Below, piece after piece: positions 1-12,300 of a stretch of 64,000 nucleotides of DNA. Made by a program: the position numbers and the translations under genes. The stretch is from Viscum album. Lineage: Eukaryota; Streptophyta; Magnoliopsida; Santalales; Viscaceae. The first letter of the stretch is position 1; each line of letters begins with the position of its first letter. The notes below the pieces were generated by a model that had not been told where the DNA came from, did not search any database, and was given only the letters and a program-made list of their open reading frames with translations. The stretch lies in NCBI GenBank assembly GCA_963277665.1, contig OY728157.1:364202067-364266066 (forward strand). The letters run 5' to 3'.

Positions 1-280
1 TAACATAAATATGATACATCATTATATATTTTTCAATAATTCAAATATATATATATCATTATTTTTAAAAAGTATTTATATATTTATAAATAAATTAATA
101 TATATATATATATTTAAATAATTAGAGAATTATAATAAATATATTTAAATAATAAATATATTTATTATATTAATAACTATATATATTTATATATTAATAT
201 ATATATATATATATATAATTGCAAAAATATATATAACTATATAAATTTATATAATTATCTTCATATATACAAAAAAGGTA
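1..280 (+). repeat. AT-rich repeat cassette
   Basis: Almost pure A/T sequence, made of short blocks such as aataattag, aataaatatatttattat and tatatattaata in fixed order. The same order recurs near 2,850, 4,120, 6,150, 8,690, 27,230, 29,960 and twice at 32,370-32,650, always in this orientation. It ends where the 3' end of a minus-strand gag-like relic begins. It is cut by the window start. No coding content is seen. Confidence 0.75.
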
Positions 281-2642
281 TATCAGGGAGCCAAAGATCT
301 TAACCATTTATTGAAGGTGGAAGAAAAATATAACAGGAAAAAGAGCGGATGAGGTCATACAAATAGACATTCCCTCATCTAGATAGGAAAACTATAGATC
401 AAGAAAGGAATGATCATTTCCAAAATCATAATTAGAATTATCATCATCAGCATCACTTATTCAATTTGATTGGGAATTTATGTAATTGTGGATCCCAAGA
501 AACCTTTCTATGGACCTTTCATGCTCTAGAGTAAGCTAGATCTTTGATTCCTTTGAAGCTGAACTAGTAGACACAATCTTAGGTAGATTAAAATAATCAT
601 TCCCTGAACTTCTTTTTGGAGGAACTGAAGCAAGACCTTCACCACTAACCATCTTGACCTTGCCCTTCAAAATAACATTCTTAAAAGAAACATGATCACC
701 ACTGATAATAGATCAGAGATGAGTGGTGTCCAACAAAACCATGTTCTTCTCCTTGTAACTCCTATTGTCCGAAACATTAACCCATTTACCAGAAATTCCC
801 CTAGAGTGAAAGACATTGTGAATCTTTTGAAGATAATATAATCTTTGTGGAACATTAGATAGCCTAGACCCATCATCCTGTATCAAATGCAGTGAAAAGT
901 CCGCGGATAGTAGTTGTATAATAAAACCTTGTAAAAAAGATGGTGAAGGAGAAAACTCTAGCTCAACAACACCCATAAATTCAGAATCACTATTCCTAAA
1001 ATCTAGTTCTTTTTTTAGAAATAGTATTGCTAAAAACAGTGCCAACTTGAGTCTTCTCCAACCCAGTCCCCACCCCATCTCTTGTAATTCCAACCTCTCT
1101 AAGAGTGACGTGCTTAAGCATGAAAACAGAAGAGATGTAACTCCTAGAACTTGAAATAACCATTTGAGACCCATTCATGTTCCCATCCTTCAGTTAAGAA
1201 ATAGAGAATGATCAAGTAGCAACCCATGAAGTCCCCTCCTGCTCTCGATTCAACACTGGAGATTTATTCTTAAACACTGCAACCCCTTGGTTTCGAGGCT
1301 GATTAACCAGAAATTTCTCCAGACGATTCCTAGGTTGTATATGTAATAACTGCCCATGGGGCCTAGATGAATTTATTTTACCATTATAATAACATTTTTT
1401 TGAATGATTCCCCTTCAAGCCATAGGAATCACACAACTTCCTCTTGAAATTCTCATCCAAATGACCAACAGATTTTCAATTTTGATAGAACTGAGGGTAA
1501 TTCTTATACTCAACACTGATATGAATATCATCAGTGGGAGTATTTAGAGTCACATTTTCAATAAGAGTGGAACTCAAATAAATTTCAACCATTATTCTTG
1601 CAATGTGTCCATACCTAACATGTGTTGTCTCTTTATCCCGGAGAATCAGAATACCAATGGTAGTTGCAATATCATGCAAGATTTTTGGATGCTATAAAAT
1701 CCACCCGAGGCCATGAAACTTGATCCATACCTATGAAAAAGAATTATTGACCCTTGAAATGTTAAAGTACAACATCTATTCATGAATATGGATCATTCTG
1801 GTTTCAAAAGTAATGAACTAGAGGACAACTCATAGATTTTGGATTAATCTGATTGAATGAATCACTGAAAGAAACCCCTGCCTAATGAAATGAACTTCCA
1901 ATATGAAAACCCCAAAAAGGAATTCTTACAAACAAGATCATCAAGACACCATGGATTCTGACCTTTGGGAAGAACAACCCTAAAAATTAGAGAGTTCTTA
2001 CCCAAATCTAGGCATTCCATGAAGGCTTCATGATTAATATCGACATAAGCTGATGATCCTTTCTTGAGGATCCTACCAGCAGAGAAATAATTTAATGCCA
2101 CTAGTGGATAAAAACAAAAAAAACCCTTTGGTTAGGTATTTCACTCAATTTACCACCTGTGATTGAGACCCCTTTATTCACACACCAAAAAACCAGAATC
2201 AAGGGTTTACAAACACTGTTCACCTCTTCCTTCTATTGAGAACCTCTTATTTCATCCATCACCACTGTGAATGACCGAACACTGTTCGCCACATCCATCT
2301 GTTGAGATCTGCGAACTACCACCATCATCCCCGCAAATGAATGATACCTAAAATTGTATGACCTCACCAAATTCTTATGTTCTCCATTAGTGGATATGAG
2401 AATGTCAGTCACCCAAGCAACAAAATCTAAAACACGATTTCCTTCATGGACATCATGAATACCAACTAGGGGATAAAAAATCCCAAACAAAGCATTCTTA
2501 GCACACCCCGCATCCTATGTAGGGTATCTCAACATAACATTCTACCCTTAAAAGTGGGGGATCAACATGAAGATGGTGAAACCCTTTCCATCGCATAAAT
2601 CTCCATTGGAGAGCTCCCAAAACCCCGTCGCCATCCATCTTC
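281..2642 (-). pseudogene. DUF4283/zinc-knuckle gag-like element, copy 1
   Basis: Degenerate relic of a plant gag-like protein of the LINE ORF1 type (DUF4283 plus CCHC knuckles); the family binds nucleic acid. Read on the minus strand, the DUF4283 core lies at about 1,476-1,840, with the pieces HDIATTIG, YGHIARIMVEI and SVEYKNYPQF. It runs into a first knuckle whose Cys4 is a stop (1,476) and a second knuckle at 1,392-1,433 (CDSYGLKGNHSKKC), where Cys4 is Tyr and His is displaced by Asn. An Asp/Asn-rich tail encoded near 400-470 is typical of the C-terminus. Several stops and frameshifts make it non-functional. No endonuclease or reverse transcriptase ORF accompanies it. Boundaries are set by the flanking AT-rich cassettes. 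Confidence 0.7.
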
Positions 2643-3103
2643 TTATATATAACAATATAAATATATATAATTATATAATTATATATAATTATATAAATAT
2701 ATATACTTATATAAATATATATACGTATATAAATATATATACGTATATAAATATATATACGTATATAAATATATATAATTATATGAATATAATAATAATA
2801 ATATAAAAATATTTATAAGTATATTTATTTATAATTAGAATTATATATATATATATTTATATTTAAGTAATTATAAAATTATAATAAATATATTTATTAT
2901 ATTTATTATATTTATAATTATATATACTTATATATTAATAAATTTATATAATTATATAAATACATATAATCATATAAATGTATATAATTATATAAATATA
3001 TTTATAATTATATCAAAATATTTATAAAAATAGTTATTTATAAATATAATTATAAATAAATATATTTATATTTATATATTTTTAAATAATATTTATATTA
3101 AAA
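2643..3103 (+). repeat. AT-rich repeat cassette
   Basis: A/T-only repeat between the 5' end of copy 1 and the non-AT block at 3,104. It includes a short tandem run of about 22 bp units (atatacgtatataaat, about 2,700-2,775), then the same ordered blocks as the cassette at 1-280 and in the same orientation. A translated ORF over it (INIYTYINIY-type) is a low-complexity artefact. Confidence 0.7.
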
Positions 3104-3622
3104 AACTCCAAAATCTCGAAAACCATAGATTTTTATTGATTTTTGGATAATCACCCATTTAAGTGTTGAGGGGGAACCCTTACATGACCTGAAGGCTTAG
3201 AGGCACATGACCCGTACATGACCTAAAGGCCAAGAGGCACAAGAATGAGTACATGAACTTTGATGGTTCAAGACCTGACTACACTTTTGTGAACTACCCC
3301 TCCCCAGCTTATTATATCTCTTAAGGCGTCTAACTCTCCACCTCACATGATTGATCTTCTAATATTTCCCAATGTAGAGTTGCACGGTTCCTGGTACCAA
3401 TGAAAAGTTCCATACACTCTCATTATTTTAATCCAATTAGATTCTACTCTAGTGGATGGTACTTACTCTAAATCCTCTTCTAGGGACTGCTCTTGTGTGG
3501 TCTACCAAAGATTCTTCTTGGTCCTTTGTCGCCCAGAGGCCCGGTGGCCTTAAGGCCTTTTTTGGTGGCCCGCAAGCCTTGTGACCCAAAGGCCATGGTG
3601 GCTCGAAGTCCCTTTTATATTA
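3104..3622. other. Unassigned non-AT island between AT cassettes
   Basis: About 520 bp of ordinary composition, sharply bounded by AT-rich repeat on both sides, so probably an insertion. No coding frame is convincing. Two sub-repeats are visible: acatgacc(t/c) with ggc..aagaggcac at 3,180-3,240, and a cluster at 3,530-3,610 of gcc/ggcc words (aaggcc, gtggcc, ccaaaggcc). The reverse complement of that cluster resembles the GGCCTTTGGGCCAC minisatellite inside the SINE-like insert at 40,630-40,735. Neither terminal inverted repeats nor an LTR pair could be found. Confidence 0.4.
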
Positions 3623-4346
3623 AAAATATATATATATATGTATAAATATAATATATAAATATAATTTCTATAACTTTTAATAAAAAATGAATATTATGTT
3701 TATAATTTTATATATAAAAAATTATCAAATTTATTTTAGTCAAAATTTTAATAGTTTATTTATATACATTAATTAAAAACTGCATGCATATAATTAATAT
3801 AAATATGATATATTGATATATATTTTTTAATATGTGATATCAAAACTTTTATATTTATATCAATGTCTATGTGCATATATATGTATGCATTATGTTGTGT
3901 GGGTGTGTTTTTTGTATATGTATATATAGATGTTGTACATGTATAAATGTATATATGTGTATGTATATATATGTGCACTTGTACATGGGATGTACATATA
4001 TATATATATATATAACATGTGTACATGTGTATATGCAAGACATGTTCTTATTTAATTATGAAATTACAAATATATATAATTCTTTAAAAAAAGTATTTAT
4101 AAAATTATAAATAAATAAATAAATATTTAAATAATTATAAAGTTATAATAAATATATTTAAATAATAAATATATTTATTGTATTTATAATTATATATACT
4201 TATATATTAATATATATATATAATTATATAAATATATAAATATATAAATATATTTATAAAAATATACAATTACATAAATATATATACAATTATATAAATA
4301 TATAAAATTTTATAAATATATTTATAAATATATAAATATATATAAT
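3623..4346 (+). repeat. AT-rich cassette with embedded TG/TA microsatellite
   Basis: This is the longest version of the AT cassette. Its left half (about 3,700-3,840) matches 27,080-27,180, with the blocks atacattaattag and atataattaatataaatatgatatatt. A TG/TA-rich low-complexity stretch (about 3,850-4,040) interrupts it, and the standard blocks follow to 4,346. It lies directly upstream of gag-like copy 2. ORFs on both strands over 3,769-4,110 are low-complexity artefacts. Confidence 0.7.
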
Positions 4347-6025
4347 GTTGAAGTGAGGAACGACCCATCTCCATGAATAGACGATTGAATTCAATGTGTC
4401 ATGAGTTAAAAATTCATTTGAAAAGGTATGGATCTGGTTGCACGACCTCAACTAGATTTTGTGGCATCCAAAAATCTTGCATGACATTACTACTACCATT
4501 GGTGCCCCGATTTATCTCAATAAGGAGATGAAGCACATCAGGTATGGGAATTTTGAGGGAATTCTGGTTGAAATTGATTTGAGTTCTATTCTCATCGACA
4601 ATGTGACTTTTACAACTTCCATTGATGATATAAAAATTACCATTGAGTATGAGAAATGTCCTGAATTTTTTCAATATTGCAAATCTATTGTCCATTTGGT
4701 TGAGAAATGCAGGGGAAGGTCTATGATTTTTGTGGTTCAAAGGGGTATCAATCTAAGTACTTAGATGATAATAGGAAAATGAATTAATATAGGCTACATG
4801 AGAATCCCTTTTTCCTAGGTATCCTAGGTTGCAGTTGGTGAAATATCTATACAAGCCTTCTTGGACCCAAGATGCTTCAGTCAGCAAGGCTAAATCATTA
4901 GTGGAGAATCCGAAGTAGGAATGGACTTCCTTGGATGCATCAAGCCCATTATCCACTATTTAACTTAGTGTTGAAAGGGATAAGAATGGGAATGGGTCTC
5001 AACTAACCACTATAGGTACTGATGGTGATTTCTTCTTTGTTGTTGTGCTAAAGCATGCCACTCATGGAGGGTTTATTTGTCTTGCTAGCACTATTGGTTT
5101 GGGGATTGGCATGGGAAAATCATAGGTTGATAGATATAATTCTCTCAATGATATTTCTATTGGACCATTAAATTATGAAGGTGGTAAGAGGGAAGGCGAT
5201 GGCACATCTTCAGACTCGTAGGATTTATGGGCAGATTTTCAGCTCACGAGGAAGCTGAGATGTAGTCTGATCTTATAGATGTTATCCAAGAGTATGTTGA
5301 TTTTGAACTCGAAAATGATTTATTAATTTCTTCCAACATTAATGTTATGGATAAGGTGGTGGATGATGAGGGATTTCAATTGTTATTACAAAGAGAAGTC
5401 AAGACTCCTTCACTTATTCATGGACAAGCCTTAACTATGCAGTGTGAGGTGTATGAACATGAGCATGTGTTTAATGCTATTGGTGATGTCTAAAAAGAAA
5501 TCTATGGAACCCCCTCAGGGTGAGATCCTAGATACAAGGGCTGGGAAAGATAACACTATAGAAAGGGAGGAGTCAAGTGAGAAGGCTTCTATTATTCCTC
5601 TAGACTCAGGTACTAATAATGATAAATTTAGCTTGCTTGGTAGTTTACATAGTTCCAAGAGAAAGGAAGTGTTTCATGAGGAGTTTGGAATTTACCACAG
5701 ATCTATTTTTTTTGAAGTTCATACCTCATATATTGAGACTTTCAACACTGAGACTCATGATGAAGAGTATGATTCATTGGGTATGGATGATCAGGTTGGT
5801 AATTGGAAGTCTCCGAAGCAATGGAAGAGGGGAAGACACATGAGAAGCTGGGGTGGCCCTAGAGGATGGGGTGACAGAAATAAAAGAAGGTGATTACTAT
5901 AGTTCATTGTGTCTTTGGTTGTGTTGTGCAATTCTTTAACCTTGAAATGTCCTATTTCTATTGCATGTGTGCTCTACTTTTTATTAATGAATTTTCAGAG
6001 GCCATGGGTTTTAACCCATGGATTA
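4347..6025 (+). pseudogene. DUF4283/zinc-knuckle gag-like element, copy 2 (5'-truncated)
   Basis: Plus-strand relic that starts just before the DUF4283 core, so its N-terminal third is missing. The core is well preserved at 4,459-4,670 (LHDITTTIG, YGNFEGILVEIDLS, TIEYEKCPEF). It leads into knuckle 1, in which Cys1 is Phe while Cys4, His9 and Cys14 remain (FQYCKSIVHLVEKC). The C-terminal part is the best-kept stretch in the family here: an open frame at 5,444-5,893 ends in a Trp/Arg/Gly-rich tail (PKQWKRG..., WGGPRGWG, NKRR). The 3' end at about 5,985-6,025 carries a perfect stem-loop, CCATGGGTT-TT-AACCCATGG. In between, frameshifts and stops break it. It faces copy 3 tail-to-tail across a 195 bp AT cassette. 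Confidence 0.72.
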
Positions 6026-6220
6026 CGTCGGTATAATTATATAAATATATATAATTATATAATTATATATAATTATAAATATATTTATAATTATATACAA
6101 ATATCCATAAATATATTTATTTATAATTATATTTTTAAATAAATAAATATATATTTAAATAATTATAAAATAATTATAAATATATTTATAAGTATATATA
6201 TTAATATATATATATATATA
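6026..6220 (+). repeat. AT-rich repeat cassette shared by two element tails
   Basis: Short version of the AT cassette lying between the 3' ends of copy 2 (+) and copy 3 (-). Its internal block order is still the plus orientation seen elsewhere, although one of the two elements it abuts is inverted. Confidence 0.65.
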
Positions 6221-8627
6221 CCAAAATGGTTCATCCATGGATTTGGAAACTAAACCCATGACCCCAAATTTATTAATAAAAATGAAAATGTACAAGAAAG
6301 GAGAAGGGTCAAGAAAGGAAAAGATGACCACATCAAAAGAAGTAATCCAAACCCAATGAGTCAACCCATAATTCCTAAATTCCTAAGATATATCCCTCTT
6401 ACCTTTGGATTTTGACCTCTTCACCATGTCTTGGAACTTTTCGGGGGTTCATATTCTTCATCTGATAATGATTTAGAGGAGACCTTCAAAGTGTAGCTGA
6501 CCCAACAATTCCAAGAAGGATTTTAAAAATCTATCAATAAATTAGATCAAAATCCATCTTCAATGTTAATTGATAACAACTTTTGATCTATTAAATATTC
6601 TATGAAGAGGAATACATCCATATCCATCATAGATATAGTGGTGTCATGTTGCAAGAAATACCAATCTATTACTTATTTACGAAGGTCTTTCGCATTATTG
6701 GTTTTCTAGAAGCATGATACTAGAGTTGTTGGATCACATATTATCACACTCTTCATCAAAGGACATTCTGAAAGATAGATATGTATTTTTCATCATCTCA
6801 TTGATATGGGAAGGGAAGGACCATCCCAAATTCTCAACACCATCAACACTCCTGCATAATGGGCCATGAAAAGACTCATCACCTAAAGGATCAGATTGCA
6901 TTGGGACTTGATCAGATGGAACCTACATGGACCAAGATTATGGTTCATATACTTTTTACTTTTGAGGGATGAAAAATTATAATCCCTTCTCATCCACTGA
7001 TATTTTCTTCCCCTAGTTATATATGTTTTCTTAGTGCCATGCCTAAAGCCCTATCCAAAAAATCCCCCTTCATCCTTTCGTACCAAACAGTTTATTAACT
7101 GAGTTGGCGTGCTTGTCATTACTTGATAATAACTGATCTTCATCAAATTAATAGAGAAATTTTACTCCATCTTGTTTTTTCATTTTCTCTTGGTCACAGG
7201 TAAATATTATTCCTTTCACATTTCAAAATCAACTTATCCTTTCTTGTCAATCTCAAATTCAGTTTAAGAATCAAATAAACTATCATTTTTAGACATTAAA
7301 TCATAATTCTTGCATAAATAATTTCTATCAGACATGGATGTAGTTCCAGCTATTCATCTTCTACACAGACTTCCAACAATATATTACTTGTAGGCTGATT
7401 CACTACATCCACACATAAAAATTAAAAATCTTCTTCCTTGGAATTACAAGCCAAGACTGGATCCCAAGAAGGCTTCATTAGAGGAACATAAGAGTGAGTG
7501 TCTATATATATAGACACCCCTTCCCCTGCAGCCTCCACCTAAAAGCAAAGATACTCTATATGTTCATTTTTCCGTGAGAGTATTCCATCCCTAGTAGGGT
7601 AATAATGGGGAAAATCAAACCTACCCTAATTATTCCCATATGTATTAGCAGGTTTATACCTTTTAAGCTTCTTAAAACATTGATGCACATTATGGAATAT
7701 TTTTGAATAGAAGGAGCATATCAACACCCACTTACAATTCATCCTGTCATGTACTATCATCCTGTAGTCCGAAAAAATGGGGTATTTTTTGATACTCAAT
7801 CCACATTTCAACTTCCACATCCTTAGTTGAGAGTATTACGTTGTCAACAAGAGTTTTGTATAGATAAATTTCTATCAGAAGCTGAGCATAATTGAGGAAC
7901 CTGGCTATCTCTATCTCTCGATCCATTTTAATAGGAATTCCAATGGTATCACAAATGTCATACAAGATGTGTGGGTGACAAAGTATCTAGTTTAACCCAT
8001 ACTCCTTGACCCATGATTGAACAAAAGAGTTGCATACTTGTAACATGTTGAAATAATGGTCCCATTCTCAAACATGAAGAAAACAAGCTTGAGTGACAGT
8101 GAACCAAATCCCCACACTCTTGTTTTTTATTCCTCAGTGAGAAAGAGAATATGGTAGAAACCATGTCCAAGTGAGATTCTTTTCCAACATGAAAATCCAC
8201 TAATCTATGAGAGGAATTCATATCATTCATCAATTTTCCATGGTCTGGAACACCTTGTTAAGAGAAACTAAATGACAATCGAGTGTTTACCTTTCTTTAA
8301 TAACTCCATAATCACATCAGGACCAACTTTAACATGTAATACATTACCTCTACAATGATAGACTCTAACTCTATAATCCTTGAGAGAGGGGAAAGAACAA
8401 CTAGATCCAACATCATAGTGAGAAGTGATCAAACCGCGAGCAAGCTTCTTGTTCCCCCAAACATCTTCAATGAATTTATAAGAATTAAAACTCCCTTGGA
8501 TAAGGAACTCTACAACTGAAGGAAGGGTATCCAAAGAATCCATTGAAGAGACCTAATCATCATTTTGGTTCAGAGATAGAAGCACCTGACCCACTTCCAT
8601 CTTCCCTATTTCATTTTCTTGTTTCAC
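6221..8627 (-). pseudogene. DUF4283/zinc-knuckle gag-like element, copy 3
   Basis: Minus-strand relic. From its N-terminal side: an open piece at 8,268-8,543, a conserved DUF4283 core at 7,747-7,965 (MYDICDTIG, AQLLIEIYL, WIEYQKIPHFF), then in another frame two successive knuckles at about 7,690-7,790. Knuckle 1 has Phe and Tyr for its two leading Cys; knuckle 2 (CSFYSKIFHNVHQC) has Tyr for Cys4 but keeps Cys1, His9 and Cys14. A frameshift therefore lies just after the DUF4283 core. The 3' terminus at about 6,221-6,290 keeps the shared arrangement of AATAAATTTGGGGTCATGGG, a loop, ATCCATGGAT and AACCATTTTGG. No RT or endonuclease is present. Confidence 0.7.
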
Positions 8628-8774
8628 CAATATAAATATGTAAATATATATAAATATAAATATAATTATAATTATAAATACATAAATATATATTTAAATA
8701 ATTATAAAATTATAATAAATATATTCATTATATTTATAATTATATATGTTTATATATTAATATATATATATACT
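8628..8774 (+). repeat. AT-rich repeat cassette
   Basis: Short AT cassette (blocks aataattataaaattataataa, tatatattaatatat) between the 5' end of copy 3 and the tail fragment at 8,775. Plus orientation, as elsewhere. Confidence 0.65.
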
Positions 8775-8985
8775 CAAAAGGTTTCGGAGAAAGGCGAGAC
8801 CGCTCCTAAAAAAATTATTAGAAAAATGAAGTTGTCAAAGAGATGAAAAGAGGATAGATGAGGTTAGAAAATGCTTGAACTCATACATAAGGGAAAACTA
8901 CCAAACAAGAATAGGTTCATTCCCATAGTCATGGTCAGAGTCATCATCATCATCAACAATTTTTCACTCTGACTGTGAGTTCCTT
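8775..8985 (-). pseudogene. DUF4283 gag-like element, 3' tail fragment (copy 8)
   Basis: About 210 bp matching only the acidic C-terminal region of the family when read on the minus strand: a Ser/Asp-rich piece around 8,925-8,985 comparable to the tails of copies 1 and 4. The rest of the element is absent, and AT-rich sequence follows on the left. The call rests on composition and position next to an AT cassette, so it is tentative. Confidence 0.4.
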
Positions 8986-9104
8986 TTATTTATATTTATA
9001 TTTATAAATACATATTTTTAATTATTTAAATATTTATTTATAATTATATAAATTTAATTTTTTTAATTATATTTATTATATTATTAAAATTGGGTCTTTA
9101 TTTG
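8986..9104. repeat. AT-rich flank at the left edge of CACTA-1
   Basis: A/T-only sequence resembling the cassettes but not clearly in the standard block order. It ends where the CACTA-type subterminal words begin. Confidence 0.4.
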
Positions 9105-9320
9105 CACTTTTTATTATTGATAAATATTGAGTTTTATCAGTTCTAAAAAGATGATGATAAAACATATATTTATCAGTGCCATGATTTTAGCGCTATTAAA
9201 GATTCGTTTTATTTGGAATGTTTAGTGTTGATAAAGATAGGTTTTATCAATACTTATTATTGTATCACTAATAAAATATATCTTTATTTTAACTTTTTTT
9301 AAAGTGCTGATAAAATTCTT
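9105..9320 (+). repeat. CACTA-1 5' subterminal repeats
   Basis: Repeated words tttatcag(t/c), gataaa and agtgctga scattered in both orientations, matching the subterminal words at 41,876-42,010 and 58,895-59,122. In En/Spm elements such words are the binding sites of the TNPA-type protein. The exact terminus is eroded (cacttttt instead of cactact). Confidence 0.6.
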
Positions 9321-12300
9321 ACCCAATGTTTTAAATAGAACCCTAACAAATTCTTCCTCCCTCGCGCCTTCAAGATTTCATAAAACCGATCCCTCATCGC
9401 CAATATTCATCAAGATTATTGAGGAATACATCCTTTTAAGGTATAATGTTTGTGATTATTTATTCTACTCTTTAATCAAGATCTTAATTCTCATTCCTAT
9501 GTTTGTGGGACACTGGATAACCACACACACCGACCTCCATTGAGAACTACTGTATATGCTCACCGCAACCACCGATGACGTGATGTACCGATAAATTCCA
9601 AAATAAAAAATTATGATATTACCCCACTTGAATTAAATTCTTCCCTAACTTACCTCTTCCTATTACATATTTCACATAAACTAGGGAAGGATGGTTTCAC
9701 TTCTCCCTTCCTTTATTCTCTATATAAATGGTGTTTTTTTGTTTCATTATGATTAAGGTCTGGTTCATTAAGGTTAGGGTTTAATTATATTTTATTTATC
9801 TTTTCCCCTTAATTTTATGTTGTTACCTCTTCTCCCCCTTACCGTGTACACACCATCTAAACCCTAAACGAGGTTTGGGTTCTAAATTTATTTTATATCA
9901 TAGTTTTTTGGGTATGTAACGGGTTCTTCAAGACTTGTTTCTTCTATAATTGAGGGTTTCTTCATCACTGTTCTTGATTGAGGTCACTTTCCCATTAAAA
10001 TTATCAATAAATTCAAGAACTCTAACAGCGTGTGTTTTAAGTTAATGTTTTGGATACCTAATAATAGTATTGAATATGTATAAGGAGGATTTTAAAGGAA
10101 AATGAAATTTTAGTTGATTTTAATTTCAATGAAATGGATTCCTCAAATTAAAAATAAGGTAAAAATCTGTTTTAAAATAATCTCTCACACTTGGCATTTG
10201 AAAAATTGTCAGAATGCCTATTATTTTTGTTTTTTCATATTTTAAGATGCGTTTTGGTTTTAATTTTTATTTTTATAGGTTCCTTTGAATTTTAAGGGTG
10301 TTCTTGTTCATTCAAAATAAAATTCTATGTCCCATATTGGTCTAGTTTTTGGTTTTATAATGGTTGAGGTTGCTGAAAAGATAGTGTTTGGTCTCTTATT
10401 ATTTGTTTCCATTTGATGTTCGACAATTATTTCTTAAGTTCAACCATTTTTTAGAGATAGAGAGTTCATGATTCTATCTATTTGGTGGTTTTAAGACTGT
10501 ATGACCCTTCTTAGATTTTTATTTGGGGAAGATTTGATTGTTCTACCTATATATCATCTATATATAAATAATTATAAATAATTATAAATAATTTTTAAAT
10601 AATTTTGATTATAAATAATTTTTACTATACATAATTTTGATTATATTGAATTAATAATTTATTTAAATAATGTATATATAATTTCAAATTAATAATTATT
10701 TTGAATTAATATTTTTGAATTAATATTTATCTTGAAAGAATGGAAATTGGGCATTACATTAATAAATTATAATAATATATATTGTTTTAAAAATATATAT
10801 ATCATTTTTACCATTTACCAAATTTTATATAATTTAATATTCATCAACATATTTAACTATTCTCACATGTAATAGATTTTTTTACCAATAAACGACGTTT
10901 TCTCTCTTAATAAATTTCGACATCTTGATTAAAAAAATATATTTTCTTTAAATAAAAATCTAAATATATATGTAAATGAATTATTAATTTAAAAAATATA
11001 ATGTATTTTAAATTTGTATTTTTTAGTAAGAAATACATATTTATTATAAATATTTTATTTTAAATTCCCAAACATCCTTTATTATTTTTGGATTACTGAT
11101 TATTTTGTTATATATATATATAAACATATATACTTTTTGTTTAAATTAACCATTTTATTATAATAAATTTTGTTTTCAATTAAAAATTTTAATTTAATAA
11201 ATATAATGACTTCCTATAAAATTAATTTTATAATTATTAAAATAAAAATTTATTAAATAAATAGTTACACATAGATAAATCCCTAAATTTTAGTTACATA
11301 ACACTTGTATACATCTATATTGGACCAAAGTGTGATATAATCCATGGTGGTAATTTAAAATGCTGATTTAGCTACATGGATTTAATAATGATCTCAACTA
11401 ATCCCACATGTGATTTTTCTCTAACCAAACATATTATAGTTCAATTTAAACTTAGTATAAGATAAACCTTAATGATGCTACCTTTTTCCCAAGATTATTG
11501 AAATTTCTCATATGTGTTTGAAATTGTGAGATGTATGCACGTGTAAATTTATACGAATTCATCATCAATTTTTAGTTATTTTTTGATTTTGTGTTTTGAT
11601 GATTATTGGTGGATTTATTTTCTTAATAATTTTTGTTCAAAAGGTGAAATACTTGATCCTTTTTTAAAAATAAATTTGCATATAACTCATTCAGTTCAAT
11701 TTATTTTTCAATGATTTATAATTTTTTTTTTCATAATCAAGGAGAGAAAAATAAATTCAATAAAATATTTAGAAAAAGGTTTGATTGATCATAAATCTTA
11801 AAAAATCATATACCCCTTATTTTGTACTTATCAAACATTAAGTAGCATATAAGAAAAAAAGTACGAACCAACACATGTAATATCTGGATATGTGTTTATA
11901 ACACTTTAAATAAAATAACCAAAACATTATTATGTGGAAATTTTAACTGAACAACAGTACCAATAGTGAATTCTATGGCATAAACATGTATAATGTTACA
12001 GTCGTTGAAAATCAACATTAGAATACCAAAACTGTGCTTGTAAGTCATCATAACGACAAAAAGAATTCTAAATAACCCTTACAATCCATATGAGATAGAT
12101 TAATAAGCCATTCCTAAAAAAATTGTTCAATTTTACTTAAATACACTCAACTATATACAAATTTCAAACTATATCTAAGGGAATATGAGAGGGAAGAGGT
12201 GTATGCCTACCAAAAGAATTACAGAGAAGCACTTTGGATTCAAATTAAGAGAATTCAACCACCACTTTAAGCTAAGAAATAACTTAGAACTAACATAAAA

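Noticed and set aside
2567..2806. ORF with repeated Ile-Asn-Ile-Tyr-Thr-Tyr residues
   Set aside because: Translation of AT microsatellite; the same peptide appears wherever the cassette is free of stops.
3769..4110. Cys/Tyr/His-rich overlapping ORFs on both strands
   Set aside because: They come from TG/TA simple sequence, are nearly mirror images and have no family resemblance.
5985..6025. Helitron-type 3' end because of the terminal hairpin
   Set aside because: No CTRR end follows the hairpin, no TC start was found, and no Rep/helicase sequence is present. The hairpin is kept as a separate observation.
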